From Cunninghamia lanceolata (Eukaryota > Streptophyta > Pinopsida > Cupressales > Cupressaceae): a stretch of 64,000 nucleotides of DNA. Positions within the stretch are counted from its first letter, which is position 1, and each line of letters opens with the position of its first letter. The DNA is taken from positions 49,196,001-49,260,000 of the forward strand of contig BSBN01000809.1 of NCBI GenBank assembly GCA_027924645.1. The letters run 5' to 3'. The notes below the pieces were generated by a model. The model did not search any database. It was given only the letters and a program-made list of their open reading frames with translations, and was not told where the DNA came from. This document shows, piece after piece, positions 34,633-45,377 of the stretch. A program made the position numbers and the translations under genes.

Positions 34633-35926
34633 TGTTAGATCTAGGGCACACAACTGAGAGGGGGGGTGAATCAGTTGTATAAAACTTTGCTTCTACTTCA
34701 AACATTTGATTCTTCTTGTTAGTTAACAGCATATCAATTAATCATTCATGAAAGCACAAAGCATAAACACTGAAGCAGATAAACATCAACACATTTGACA
34801 CCAAGCTTTTTGACATGGAAAACCCGGTTAAGGGAAAAACCACGGGGTGATTAACCCAAGGATTATTCTCTGTTAGAAGAATAAGAAAAATGAATGGCAC
34901 ATGCCAATTAGGGCTCATTGCCCTAGCACACTGCTCACAAGGAGGCACACTACCTACAAAGAGACACACTGTCTACAAGATCATAAGGATCACAACCTTG
35001 AACTAGAGAATGACATCTTTACCATGTCTGGATTAGTTCCATTTAAGCCTGAGTCACACCTGCTCTGCCTTTCGCTCTTTCGCTATACCACACTCATCTG
35101 CTCCCCACCACACACTTTGAAATGAATTCACAAACCTTTATTTATATAAGACATCAAATTAGGAACAATCATTTAAGTCAGCAATCAACCATAAGAACAT
35201 TCGCAAGATGAATAACACATCCGGTCAGCCACCACAAGAACATTCGTAGGATGAACAACTCATCCGGTCAGCTAGTCTGAACAAGAACTTCATCTAGAAG
35301 AATACCTTCAATTCTGGGCTCTACCACCAATACGAACCAACCACACAACCTCAACATGATCCAAGAACCTTCACAAGCTTGCCTGAATGACCAGGAACAT
35401 CCACACTTCCTCTGCTCATTGGAATCTCTTCTCTTCCTCATCTGGAACTTCAAGAACACGGTCTACCGCCACTGTCATACTAAAACATGTGCTTCCGGAC
35501 CTCCAAATCATGAACCAATTGAGATGACACATCACAAGGACATCCCAAACACTCCATCCAATCTGCAAGATAGGATAATGCACTTCCAGATCTCACCGGA
35601 CCTATTTGTAGCACTCTGTCACTCTGGAGCACCTCCCAGGACCGGTTCTACTTGATCAATCATAACTTCTTCAAATCTTCATACGGACCTCTGAAAACCT
35701 AACTGGATCATCTCAAGACTCATATCTACAAACCCTTTAATCCACATCCTCTGAATCTCAACCTATTGAGTACTTTTGCCTTCTTCTCATCACTGTTCTT
35801 CACTATTCCTGATTGAGACTAATTTTCTCAATATCCTCGGCACATAGCTCATCCAATCCTTCTAGTCAATGCAATATGAGTATGTTGACATCAATGACAA
35901 CACTGGCTAACCTCATACTTGCAACA
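34633..35926 (-). repeat. 3' LTR of E2
   Basis: This 1,294-bp LTR is very similar to 40465-41757. It shares GAGAGGGGGGGTGAATCAG, the TTAAGGGAAAAACCACGGGG block and the CCAATTAGGGCTCA block with the D and H LTRs. The minus-strand TATA box TATATAAATA is at about 35139-35148. Confidence 0.9.
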
Positions 35927-35955
35927 ATGTCCCCCTTTGTCATTGATGGCAACAT
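35882..35955 (-). promoter_or_regulatory. Polypurine tract and LTR-junction hairpin of E2
   Basis: ATGTTGACATCAATGACAA (35882-35900) and TTGTCATTGATGGCAACAT (35937-35955) are complementary at 18 of 19 positions. The 36-base loop contains the LTR end (35926) and the G-run of the polypurine tract. Extra CTCCCCC-type tracts lie near 36001, 36050, 36091 and 36158. Confidence 0.7.
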
Positions 35956-36249
35956 ATGATGTGAAAAACCATCAAGACAAGATCTTCTCCTTACTATCAC
36001 AACTCCCCCTATCAACAACTCTTCACATGTCTTCTCTTCTTTTACTGCTCCCCCTTTGATCATCAACCACTTGTTTTTCACATGTCTTCTCTCCCCCTTT
36101 GACATCAATGGAAAAGGGCTCATACTTGCAATTCTAACACATCAGAATCATACCAGCTGCTCCCCCTTAGTAGCAACTCCCCTTCATCAATCCGGATCAC
36201 AAGATATGACTGTGATATCCATCGAACTGATGCACATCAGTGCATCCTA

Positions 36250-36846
36250 GTTCATCATCGGAGGGGCCATGACCCCTAACTTCTCTCGGAGATACTCAAA
36301 AGAGTCCTTGGGAAGAGGTTTGGTAAAAATATCTGTAATCTAATCCTTGGAGGGTACATACTCTAATCTGACTTCTTCCTTGTTCACTTGTTCTCTCAGA
36401 AAGTGAAACTTGATAGATATGTGCTTAGTCTTAGAATGCAATACCGGATTCTTTGAAATATTAATTGCACTTGAATTATCATAGAAAATTGTGATAGGCT
36501 CCTCATATTCAACTTTAATGTCTCTTAGCATCTGCTTCATCCATAAAATCTAAGTGCAACTACCTGCTGCTGCAATGTATTTTGCTTCAGTTGTAGACAG
36601 AGATATTGCCTCTTGTTTATTGCTTAGCCAAGAAACCAATCTTTTTCCCAAAAAGAATGCTCCTCCACTTGTACTCTTCTGGTCATCCACATCTCCTACC
36701 CAATCTGCATCTATATATGCATGAAGAGAGAAATCATGATCTTTGGGATACCATAGACCATACTCAACTGTCCCCTTTAGATATCTAAAAATCCTCTTGA
36801 TTGCCATAACATGAGATTCTCTAGGATCAGCTTGAAATCTTGCCAC
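36250..36846 (-). pseudogene. pol: E2 RNase H
   Basis: The frame reads MARFQADPRESHVMAIKRIF, then LHAYIDADWVGDVDDQKSTS, LSTTEAKYIAAAGSCT and, after one stop (about 36541), IFYDNSSAINISKNPVLHSK. All RNase H acidic motifs are recognisable. A further stop follows V-P-S-K-D at 36340, but F-T-K-P-L-P continues beyond it, which is the usual copia C-terminus. Confidence 0.85.
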
Positions 36847-37700
36847 AAGACCAACAACCTACATTATATATGGTCTAGTCTGAGTGAGATACAATAGTCC
36901 TCCAATCATTGATCTATACTTGGTCTGATCTGTCTTAGGAGAGTCATCATCTTTGCTCAACTTACATCCGGTTGCCATAGGGGTGTTCATTGGCTTTGAA
37001 TCTTCCATTCCGAATTTCCTCAACAATTCTTTTGCATATTTGGTCTGACAGATAAAGATGTCTTTCTTTGTCTGAGTAATTTGCAGACCCAAGAAGAAAT
37101 TCATTTCACCAAGCATTGACATTTCAAACTCACTTTTCATTTGATTTGCAAAAGTTTTACACATACTGTCTTTTCCTCCAAAGATGATATCATCAACAAA
37201 TACTTCAACAATCAAGATGTTTTCCTTATCTATTTGGAAATATAAATTACTATCAGTAGTACCTTTGTTGAAACCAATCTACACAAGATGTTTATCCAAC
37301 CTTTCATACCATGCTCTTGGGGCTTGCTTCAAACCATACAGTGCTTTCTTCAACTTGCAGACCATATTATCATGATCAGACAATTGAAATCCATCCGGTT
37401 GTTCAATGTATACTTCTTCTTCCAAATCACCATTTAGGAAGGTAGACTTGACATCCATCTGATATACCTTGAAGTCTTTGAAGGCAGGATATGCAAGAAA
37501 TAATCTGACTGCTTCAATTCTTGCCACCAGAGCAAAGGTCTCTTCAAAATCAATTCCTTCTATTTGAGAGTAGCCTTTACAGACCAATCTAGCTTTGTTT
37601 CTGATTACTTCACCAACTTCATTTAGTTTGTTCCGAAAGACCCATTTGGTTCCAATCACATTCTTGTTTCTAGGTCTGGGAACAAGATCCCAAGTATGAT
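36847..37700 (-). pseudogene. pol: E2 reverse transcriptase
   Basis: From the upstream frame come [60 protein letters not shown], the [20 protein letters not shown] block and [20 protein letters not shown]. The next open piece has VEVFVDDIIFGGKDSM, so the catalytic VDD is intact, then SMLGEMNFFLGLQI. A stop lies at about 37276 between the pieces. RT is better preserved here than in E1. Confidence 0.9.
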
Positions 37701-39246
37701 TTTTCTCAATTTGCATCAATTCTTCCTCCATTGCTTTGGTCCAGTTTTCATCATTGCAAGCTTCATTAACTGTCTTAGGTTCAATCTTTGAAATCAGATA
37801 GTATTCATTTGAATCTTGAGCAATTCTTCTCCTTGTTTGTACCCCTTTACTTTTGTCACCTATGATCTGATCTTTAGAATGATTTAGAGTTACATACCTT
37901 GGAACTTTGGGAATTTCTTGCACTACTAATTCTTGATCAGGCTCATTTAGACAAACTCCTTCTTCCTGATTTACCGAATCAGTCTGGATCTGAATTTCAG
38001 AGGACGAAGGAGCTCCTTGCACCAAAGAATCATTCTGATCATCTTCATCACATTCATAGAATCTTGAGGGCTTCTCAATTCCTTCATCAACCTTCACATT
38101 TGTACTTTCTATCATCTTTCTTAATCTCTTATTGTAACACCGGTATGCTTTTCTTTGAGTGGAGTAACCCAAGAAAATTCCTTCATCACTTCTAGCATCA
38201 AACTTTCCTAGATCTTCATCTCTTTTGATGTAACACTTGCAACCAAATACTCTGGAATATATCACAGTGGGAGTTATACCAAACCAAAGTTCATAAGGAG
38301 TCTTACTGGTATTGCTTCTAATTTGAACTCGGTTAAGAGTATAGACTGTAGTGCTGACAGCTTCTCTCCAAAACATCTGAGGAACATTTGCTTCCATCAT
38401 CATTGTCCTGGATGCTTCCTGAATGGTCCGGTTCTTTCTCTCAACTACTCCATTCTGCTGTGGAGTCCTAGGAGCAGACAACTGTGTCTTTATACCATGC
38501 TTCTCACAAAAGTCTATGAATTCACCGGATGTGAATTCACCACCTCTATCAGACCTTAGACATTTTAGTTTCAATCCGGTTTGATTCTCTACCATAGCTT
38601 TGAAGATTTTGAACTTCTCAAGGGCTTCTGATTTCTCTTTTAGGAAGGTAACCCACATTATCCGGGAATGGTCATCAATTAGCAACATGAAATATCTATC
38701 ACCTTGCATACTCTTGATTCTTGTCAGACCACATAGATTAGTATGGACTAATTCCAGTAATCCGGTAGTGGACTGATCCTTGCTTTTGAAAGAGACTCTG
38801 CTCTGTTTACCTAGCTAACATTCTTTGCACAAACTATTTGTAGGTTTCACCAATTTAGGAAGATCTCTTACAGCCTAAGTATTGCTTATCTTGATGATGT
38901 TATCAAAATTCACATGACACATCCTTCTATGCCATAACCAACTCTGATCAACTTGGACAAACAGACAACTTTTATTAGAACCAACTAGATGGAAGATATT
39001 ACCTTTTGTTTGAGTACTAGATGCAATTTCAGTTCCGGAGCTTGCAAAGATTCTGCATCTTCCGTTCTTGAACTGGAGATCATAACCTTTATCCACTAAC
39101 TGACCAACACTAAGAAGATTGTGCTTCAATCCTTCAACATATAGTACATTACCGGTTTTGCTCTTTCCATCAAAAGAAATAGTTCCCCTACCTTTGATTC
39201 TGCCAGGAGAATTGTCACCAAACTATACCATTCCTCCTTCATACCT
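37701..39246 (-). pseudogene. pol: E2 integrase and protease-integrase linker
   Basis: Pieces share the copia order: LKHNLLSVGQLVDKGYDLQF, then LWHRRMCHVNFDNI (the zinc motif). The core follows with [40 protein letters not shown] and [15 protein letters not shown]. The second catalytic Asp and the Glu are present, but the expected first Asp in L-V-H-T-D is Asn (codon 38737-38739 on the minus strand). Stops lie at about 39246, 38873 and 38817. A 476-codon open stretch ends in RT (38709 to 37279). Confidence 0.9.
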
Positions 39247-40407
39247 TTACAAATCTAAGAACTTGTTCTTGTCACCAGTCATATGGTGAGAACATCCACT
39301 GTCAATAACCCAATCATCCTTTTCTTCAACTTGGGCAGCTAAAGCTCTTTCTACAACCTTATGATTGACAGATTCAGAGGATATTGAATCTTCTTCCTTG
39401 ATGGTAATAAACACCCATTCAATTATGGATTTGCTTCCTATTTCTGATTCATCATCTGTTACTCCTTCATTATCATCTTCCTCATGAACATAATAGCAAT
39501 TCTTTTGAAACCTTTGTCTGTTAGCATTTGACCTTGTAGATCTTTCCGGACATCTTGAAGCAAAATGACCAATCTTATTGTAGTTGAAGCACTTAAAGGG
39601 TAGTTTTCCTTCATACTTATTGGATCCTCTTGGCAGTCTTTTTGCAATGAGGGCTTCAAGTTGAGCCGTTTTTGCTTCTTCCTCTTTCATGTCTTTTCTT
39701 GCTTGATCATACCATGACAGCTTCCTTGAAGAGTTCTCTCCCGGATCAAATCTTTGTTTGCCTTTCACATAGGCACTGGCTTTGAATGCAGATTCAGTCT
39801 TGGGCGGATCATCTCCAAACTCATTCATTTCAAATGCAACCAGTTTGCCAACCAGTTGCTCTCTTGTGACAGTTGTATGGGCTCTGAATTCATCAATGGC
39901 AGCAACCTTGATTTTGTAGGCAGCAGGAAGGGATCTGAGAATTTTGCAAATAATTTTATTTTCATCCAGAACTCCACCAACATTCTTGATTCCACACACC
40001 AGCTCATTCACTCTTGGCATAAAGGTAGTGATATTTTCATCATCTCTCATCTTCAATCTTTCAAATTTCCCTTTCAAACTTTGCAACCTTGCACTTTTGA
40101 CAAACTCATCTCCTTCATACAGAAGTTCCAGTTTAGTCTAGATCTCATATGCAGTTGGTAGGTCAATAACATTTGAGAGATCTGAGTCATTCAATGTGCT
40201 TAGAAGAGCTTCTTTGGTCTGCAGATTGTTTTCAACATCTGTGATTTCATTCAGAGTTGTCGGACCACCCTGTGGAGGTACATATGATTTTGAGACCATG
40301 GTCAAGTATGCTTTTCCCATACACTCCAAGTGACATTTCATGCGACCTTTCCAGAGAGCGAAGTTGGTTCCATCGAACTTCGGACTATCCTTCTTGTATG
40401 ATGACAT
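39247..40407 (-). pseudogene. gag: E2 Gag and protease active site
   Basis: The ATG at 40407 gives MSSYKKDSPKFDGTNFALWK. A stop at about 40137 follows L-P-T-A-Y-E-I, then the UBN2-type part (LQSLKGKFERLKMRDDENIT). The zinc knuckle near 39555-39600 reads C-F-N-Y-N-K-I-G-H-F-A-S-R-C, with Tyr in place of the second Cys. The frame ends with the protease block DDWVIDSGCSHHMTGDKNKF, whose D-S-G is intact. The start is about 45 bases after the primer site. Confidence 0.9.
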
Positions 40408-40450
40408 CTTGGATCTCCTCAAGCGGTTAAGCTCCTTTCAGAGGAACTTA

Positions 40451-40462
40451 GCTCTGATACCA
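40451..40462 (-). promoter_or_regulatory. Primer-binding site of E2 (initiator-Met tRNA)
   Basis: Minus-strand TGGTATCAGAGC lies two bases after the LTR end TAACA. The following AAGTTCCT leader is shared with D and H. Confidence 0.92.
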
Positions 40463-40464
40463 AT

Positions 40465-41757
40465 TGTTAGATCTAGGGCACACAACTGAGAGGGGGGGTG
40501 AATCAGTTGTATAAAAACTTTGCTTCTACTTCAAACATTTGATTCTTCTTGTTAGTTAACAGCATATCAATTAATCATTCATGAAAGCACAAAGCATAAA
40601 CACCAGAGCAGATAAACATCAACACATTTGACACCAAGATTTTTGACATGGAAAACCCGGTTAAGGGAAAAACCACAGGGTGATTAACCCAAGGATTATT
40701 CTCTATTAGAAGAATAAGAAAAATGAATGGCACATGCCAATTAGGGCTCAGTGCCCGAGCACACTGCTCACAAGGAGGCACACTGCTCACAAAGAGACAC
40801 ACTGTCTACAAGATCATAAGGATCACAACCTTGAACTGGAGAATGACATCTTTACCATGTCTAGATCATTTCCATTTAAGCCCGAGTCACACCTGCTCTG
40901 CCTTTCACTCTTTCACTATACCACACTCATCTGCTCCCCACCACACACTTTGAAATGAATTCACAAACCTTTATTTATACAAGACATCAACTTAGGAACA
41001 ATCATCTAAGTCGGCAATCAACCATAAGAACATTTGCAAGATGAATAACACATCCGGTCGGCCACCACAAGAACATTCATAGGATGAACAACTCATCCGA
41101 TCGACTAGTCTAAACAAGAACTTCATCTAGAAGAATACCTTCAATTCCGGGCTCTACCACCAATGCGGACCAACCACACAACCTCAACACAATCCAAGAA
41201 CCTTCACAAGCTTGCCTGAATGACCAGGAACATCTGTACTTCCTCTACTCACTGGAATCTCTTCTCTTCCTCATCTGGAACTTCAAGAACACAGTCTACC
41301 GCCACTATCATACTGAAACATGTGCTTCCAGACCTCCAAATCATGAACCAATTGAGATGACACATCACAAGGACATCCCAAACACTCCATCCAATCCGTA
41401 AGATAGGATAATGCACTTCCAGATCTCACTGGACCTATTTGTAGCACTCTGTCACTCCGGAGCACCTCCCGTGACCGGTTCTACTTGATCAATCATAACT
41501 TCTTGAAATCTTCATGTGGACCTCTGAAAACTTAACTGGATCATCTCAAGACTCATATCTACAAACCCTTTAATCCGCATCCTCTAAATCTCAACCTATT
41601 GAGTACTTTTGCCTTCTTCTCATCACTGTTCTTCACTATTCCTGATTGAGACTAATTTTCTCAATATCCTCAGCACACAGCTCATCCAATCCTTCTAGTC
41701 AATGCAATATGAGTATGTTGACATCAATGACAACACTGGCTAACCTCATACTTGCAA
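40465..41757 (-). repeat. 5' LTR of E2, lacking its terminal two bases
   Basis: It starts TGTTAGATCTAGGG and ends CTTGCAA, where the left copy ends CTTGCAACA. The next bases, AAGG, belong to E1 RNase H. TTGCAA (41752-41757) is common to both partners. The minus-strand TATA is at about 40971-40979. Confidence 0.88.
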
Positions 41758-42238
41758 AAGGTGGTTACTTTATCCACCATAGAGGTAGAGTATGTAGCTG
41801 CAATAGAGGCAAGCAAGGAGATGATATGGTTGCAATCTTTCATGGAAGAATTGGGCAAACAACAGGATAAAAGTTATTTGTTTACAGACAGTCAGAGTGC
41901 CATACATCTTGCAAATAATTGTTCCTTACATTCAAAGACCAAACACATACAGCTAAGGTATCACTTCATTCGGTCGGTGTTGGATGATGGACAATTACGA
42001 CTAAAAAAGATACATACAAATGAAAATCCAGCAGATATGTTTATGAAGTTAGTGACAAGGGATAAGCTGAGCTCCTCTTTAGCTTCGGTTGGTCTTCAAG
42101 ACTAAAAATAATAAAATCAGAACAACAAGGTCCAAGGAGTTTATTTCCAATGGGAGCTACAGGGTCAGTGGTATTATGATCAGTCTCCAAGTGGGAGATG
42201 ATATGTTGTGGAGTCTGATCAGTCTCCAAGTGGGATAT
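41752..42238 (+). pseudogene. pol: Second copy of E1 RNase H end
   Basis: This repeats 34012-34498 with roughly 4 percent differences by eye, mostly transitions, including the stop after the G-L-Q-D end at about 42105. It is part of the true E1 3' end, since the LTR that follows is complete and has the GCTCT flank. Confidence 0.88.
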
Positions 42239-42834
42239 TATTGTTATTGGAGCCTAATCAGACTCGGAGGTTAAATTTCCCCACTTTTATCAACACAGTT
42301 TCCCCCCAAATTATTTAACGGGGGAGTCTAGGGGGGCAGATCCCCTCCTGTGGGGCCTGGGGGACCATCCCCCTGGTATGGGCCTAGGGGTAGAGCCCAT
42401 GGTGGGGGTCTGGGAGCAACATCCCTAGCAAGAGTTGCTAGGAGTAACGCCCCCAGCGAGAGCTTCTAGGAGCAGCGCCCCTGAAGCAAAAATTGCCTAT
42501 TATTTTATAAAAGTGTTGGGAGTTATTTTTTCTATTGGCCAACATAAAAAACCCTATTTTGTAACCGACATAAGTCTTGATAAAAATGGCTAAGGGTTAG
42601 AGTTTCCATTGATATTTTATTGTAGCATTTGCAGTAGTTGCAAGGATTGTTGGTTATAATCGATTTGATTTGGTGGATAATAATATTAGACTCTATATTG
42701 GTGGATGTAGCCCAAGTTTGAGTGAACCCACGTTAAAAATTGTCTCTCGTTGTTATTATTTCTGTGTATTTTTCATTCCTCTGTTTAAACTTTATTTGCA
42801 TTTAATTGATATCTTTTACATGCAATTTCTAATA
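42239..42834 (+). repeat. 3' LTR of E1, complete
   Basis: The 596-bp LTR starts TATTGTTATTGG and ends CTAATA (from TGTTG...CTAACA). It is followed by GCTCT, matching the 5' flank of E1. The TATA-like TTTTATAAAA is near 42503. Confidence 0.88.
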
Positions 42835-42839
42835 GCTCT

Positions 42840-43748
42840 GATGTTGAATCCAAGGTTTGTTTTAGCTACTAGACACTAGGGCTAGCACCCAAGTCTGCTA
42901 TAGGTAAATTTATGAACTATGTTTTTAGATATTGAATCTTTATCCTTTAAACAACGTCCCTATACCTCCACTTCTACAATTCCCACATATGTAACCTACA
43001 CACAAGAAAAGGGGTTTGGGGGTTGTGGTGTTTAGGGATTTACCTCAGTCAAATCCTACGTTAGCATTCAAGCTTTCCCAACACCATTGTTAGAGAGAGG
43101 GTGTCCTTACAAGACAAAGGCTAAAGATAATCCAAATTATGATGAAATGATTCAAACACAATTATGTCACCTTGGTGGTGAAGTCCTTAGGAGGATGAAG
43201 ATTCTTTAACTCATAAGGATGTTGATGATGATGATTCCAAATCTGCAACAAACATGTACAACACAAACACAAGTCTACAACAATAACACATTGAATGCCA
43301 TGAATGCTCCTTATATCAATATCATAACCTTGTTATCATCAACTTTTTTCAAAATGAATTCAAACACTCACTTATATATGATATCCCATTAAATATTCAC
43401 AAATTAATTGAAATAGCGGACAAGGGAGGACCCATTTAAGAGTCCTATGTTGACATCCCTTGAATTTTACCCTGACCAATCAGGGTGGACTTGGGCGTCT
43501 CAGGGTGGATTTGGGTGCCTCAGGGTGGACTTGGGCGCCTCAGGGTGGACTTGGGTGCAGGCACCCAAGTCCCAAGGTGCCTTTTTGGTCAAGACCTAAG
43601 CATTAAATGGGTCCCTAGTTCATATTTGAGATGGGTTTCAGGGGATTTCTCATCAGGATGAATATTTTTTCTTGTAGAGTGTAAACATAGGGACCTATGA
43701 GCTAAACTAGGGGTAAAAAGGCATGTGTCTAATTTTTACTTCATAACA
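42840..43748. repeat. Solo LTR F2, right part
   Basis: It continues F2 after E1. A part near 42960-43080 resembles F1, and it ends CATAACA. It includes the 20-bp tandem repeat at 43481-43560. Without E1 the F2 LTR is about 1.3 kb. Confidence 0.7.
43481..43560. repeat. Four tandem 20-bp units
   Basis: Four exact-length units of the form CAGGGTGGACTTGGGCGCCT lie head to tail, differing by a few transitions. They are followed by an inverted GGTGCAGGCACC. Confidence 0.95.
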
Positions 43749-44755
43749 AAATGGTTGGGTGTTATTAAGGCTTTCCATTTAGGGTTGTAAAGAAGATCAT
43801 ACTTGACACATCTTAGCACTTTGAGGTGTTGATAGAAGGACATGATATGATTTATAAGTTTTCTCTTTTTGTTCCTGGAGGTTCATGACATATGGTTTGA
43901 CTTGGGAGAGTTATGTGACATGTTGTGAGGGAGTATGCAGCATTTTTTGTTGCATGTGTGGATCATTGCTACTGTTCTTGGTACTACATGTTTTGATCAT
44001 TAAGTCATGCCTTGGTTTGAGTGTTGATTGGTACACTTGGTATTCCTTGATCTATTTTTAGATTCAACATTACCCACATAGTGGGAGTTCCTAGATATGT
44101 ATGTTCTTCATTGACAAGTTTTATACAGGGAGCTTGTGAAATGGGTTGGATATATTGTTGGCATGAGTTTACTGATGTTGTTGATACCTAGGAGGTATGG
44201 ATGGTTGGATGTATTAGTATTTGTTGTGGGTGTTATTTCTAGTCATATGGGTTTTTTACCTTTGACAATAGCTTGGAGACTTCATTATCACTTGGATTTG
44301 ATGATTGTGTTCTTTGGATTGGTTGCATTTTCACCTTGGCATGTTTCTTTTCTTCCATAGGTGGCATGTTGAAGGATAAGAGGAGTTCTTGCTTGAGATG
44401 GTGGTCACCTTACTAGTTTTATTGTAGGTATCTTGATGGAGTACGAGAGTATGTTGGAGATTCATGTGGTTTCATGGATGACTATGATGATGTATTTCAT
44501 TGATTGGCCCTTATGCAATGTATACAAAAAATGGGATAATTTGGGAAAAGAGTGTGTTATACACCTTGCACAAGTGATGAAATATTTTAATTATGTAAGA
44601 TAAATATTTATTTGTAGTGCATCTTAGGGGGATGTGTTTAGCCACATTAAATGTTTATTTGGATCCACTTGTAAAGTTGTATGTAAAATTTGGTTAGTTA
44701 TTTTATGTGCGCTAGACATAGAATAATTAATTAATATTTGGAAAACTTAGTACCT
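43749..44755. other. Unassigned DNA between F2 and G
   Basis: No gene is recognised. A hydrophobic 74-codon frame at 44136-44360 shows no family signature. CTTAGGGGGATGTG near 44627 looks like a polypurine tract, so this could be the 3' end of an older element. Confidence 0.4.
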
Positions 44756-45377
44756 GTTGTCACCTGAATTTGCACCCTATTGTTGAAGATTTTACAGTTT
44801 CAACAAATTTAGTGAAATATGGGATTGGTCTCAAGGTGTGGGACCTTTCAACTAAGACCAATCCTCTAGAGAAGGCTAGTTCCTCTTTCTGGACTTAAAG
44901 CCCAGAGAATAATGGCTAAATCTAATGCTATACTCACAAGAAAAAGGGGAAGAAGGAATACTCAAATTGAAAGGGGTGATGCACTAGATTTATAATGTTA
45001 GTTGGGACTGACATAACACAACAATGATCTCAAATATCAACATGGACTCACAAAATTACAACTTTAACAAAGGCTCGAATTGGAAAGTTGTAACTACAGG
45101 AGGGATCATTTTGTCCACAGAATAAGCTTACAAATTTCAAGTAAACATAGAGTAAAAGTATAAGAGAGGCAAAATATCAATGATTGTATTGATCATGAAG
45201 GCTAAATAGCCATTACAGAAGAAGGAAAATTTGTTACAAAAGTAGACACAAAATTACCAGTTACATTCATAGGTGAACCACTATCAGAGACATCAAAGGC
45301 TCAACTTCAAACACGATGTATCAAATTTGACTAGTTCTTTAAATTCATTACAAGGCCTGTGACTGCAAAAAACTCTT
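44756..45377 (-). repeat. 3' LTR of G, first part
   Basis: It matches 57248-57878, including CAATTTAGTGAAAYATGGGA-like text and GGTCTCAAGGTGTGGGACC. It is cut at CTCTT by H and resumes at 53008. Confidence 0.85.

Larger units (their letters stand above)
34633..41757 (-). mobile_element. Element E2: near-complete Ty1/copia retrotransposon
   Basis: LTRs lie at 34633-35926 and 40465-41757, with TGTTAG...TTGCAACA ends; the right one lacks its last CA. A primer site for initiator-Met tRNA lies at 40451-40462. Gag, protease, integrase, reverse transcriptase and RNase H follow in copia order on the minus strand, broken mainly by in-frame stops. It was inserted into the E1 LTR at CCATCCCC; the expected target duplication on the right is replaced by duplicated E1 sequence. 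Confidence 0.9.
24021..42834 (+). mobile_element. Element E1: Ty1/copia retrotransposon, expanded by nested insertions
   Basis: The 5' LTR is 24021-24622 and the 3' LTR 42239-42834. GCTCT occurs at 24016-24020 and again at 42835-42839, so these are the two ends of one insertion. Plus-strand order is gag, protease, integrase, reverse transcriptase, RNase H, as in Ty1/copia. It is interrupted by E3 (in gag) and E2 (in the 3' LTR), with a partial duplication of its own 3' end. The gene content resembles Tnt1-like elements. Confidence 0.85.

Noticed and set aside
37899..38195. Plus-strand frames over E2
   Set aside because: They are shadows of the clear integrase/RT coding sequence on the minus strand.
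34633..41757. E2 as an intact active element
   Set aside because: Several in-frame stops, a lost zinc-knuckle Cys and a substituted integrase Asp exclude it.
44136..44360. Hydrophobic 74-codon frame as a membrane protein
   Set aside because: Short, isolated, and in low-complexity T/G-rich DNA where such frames arise by chance.
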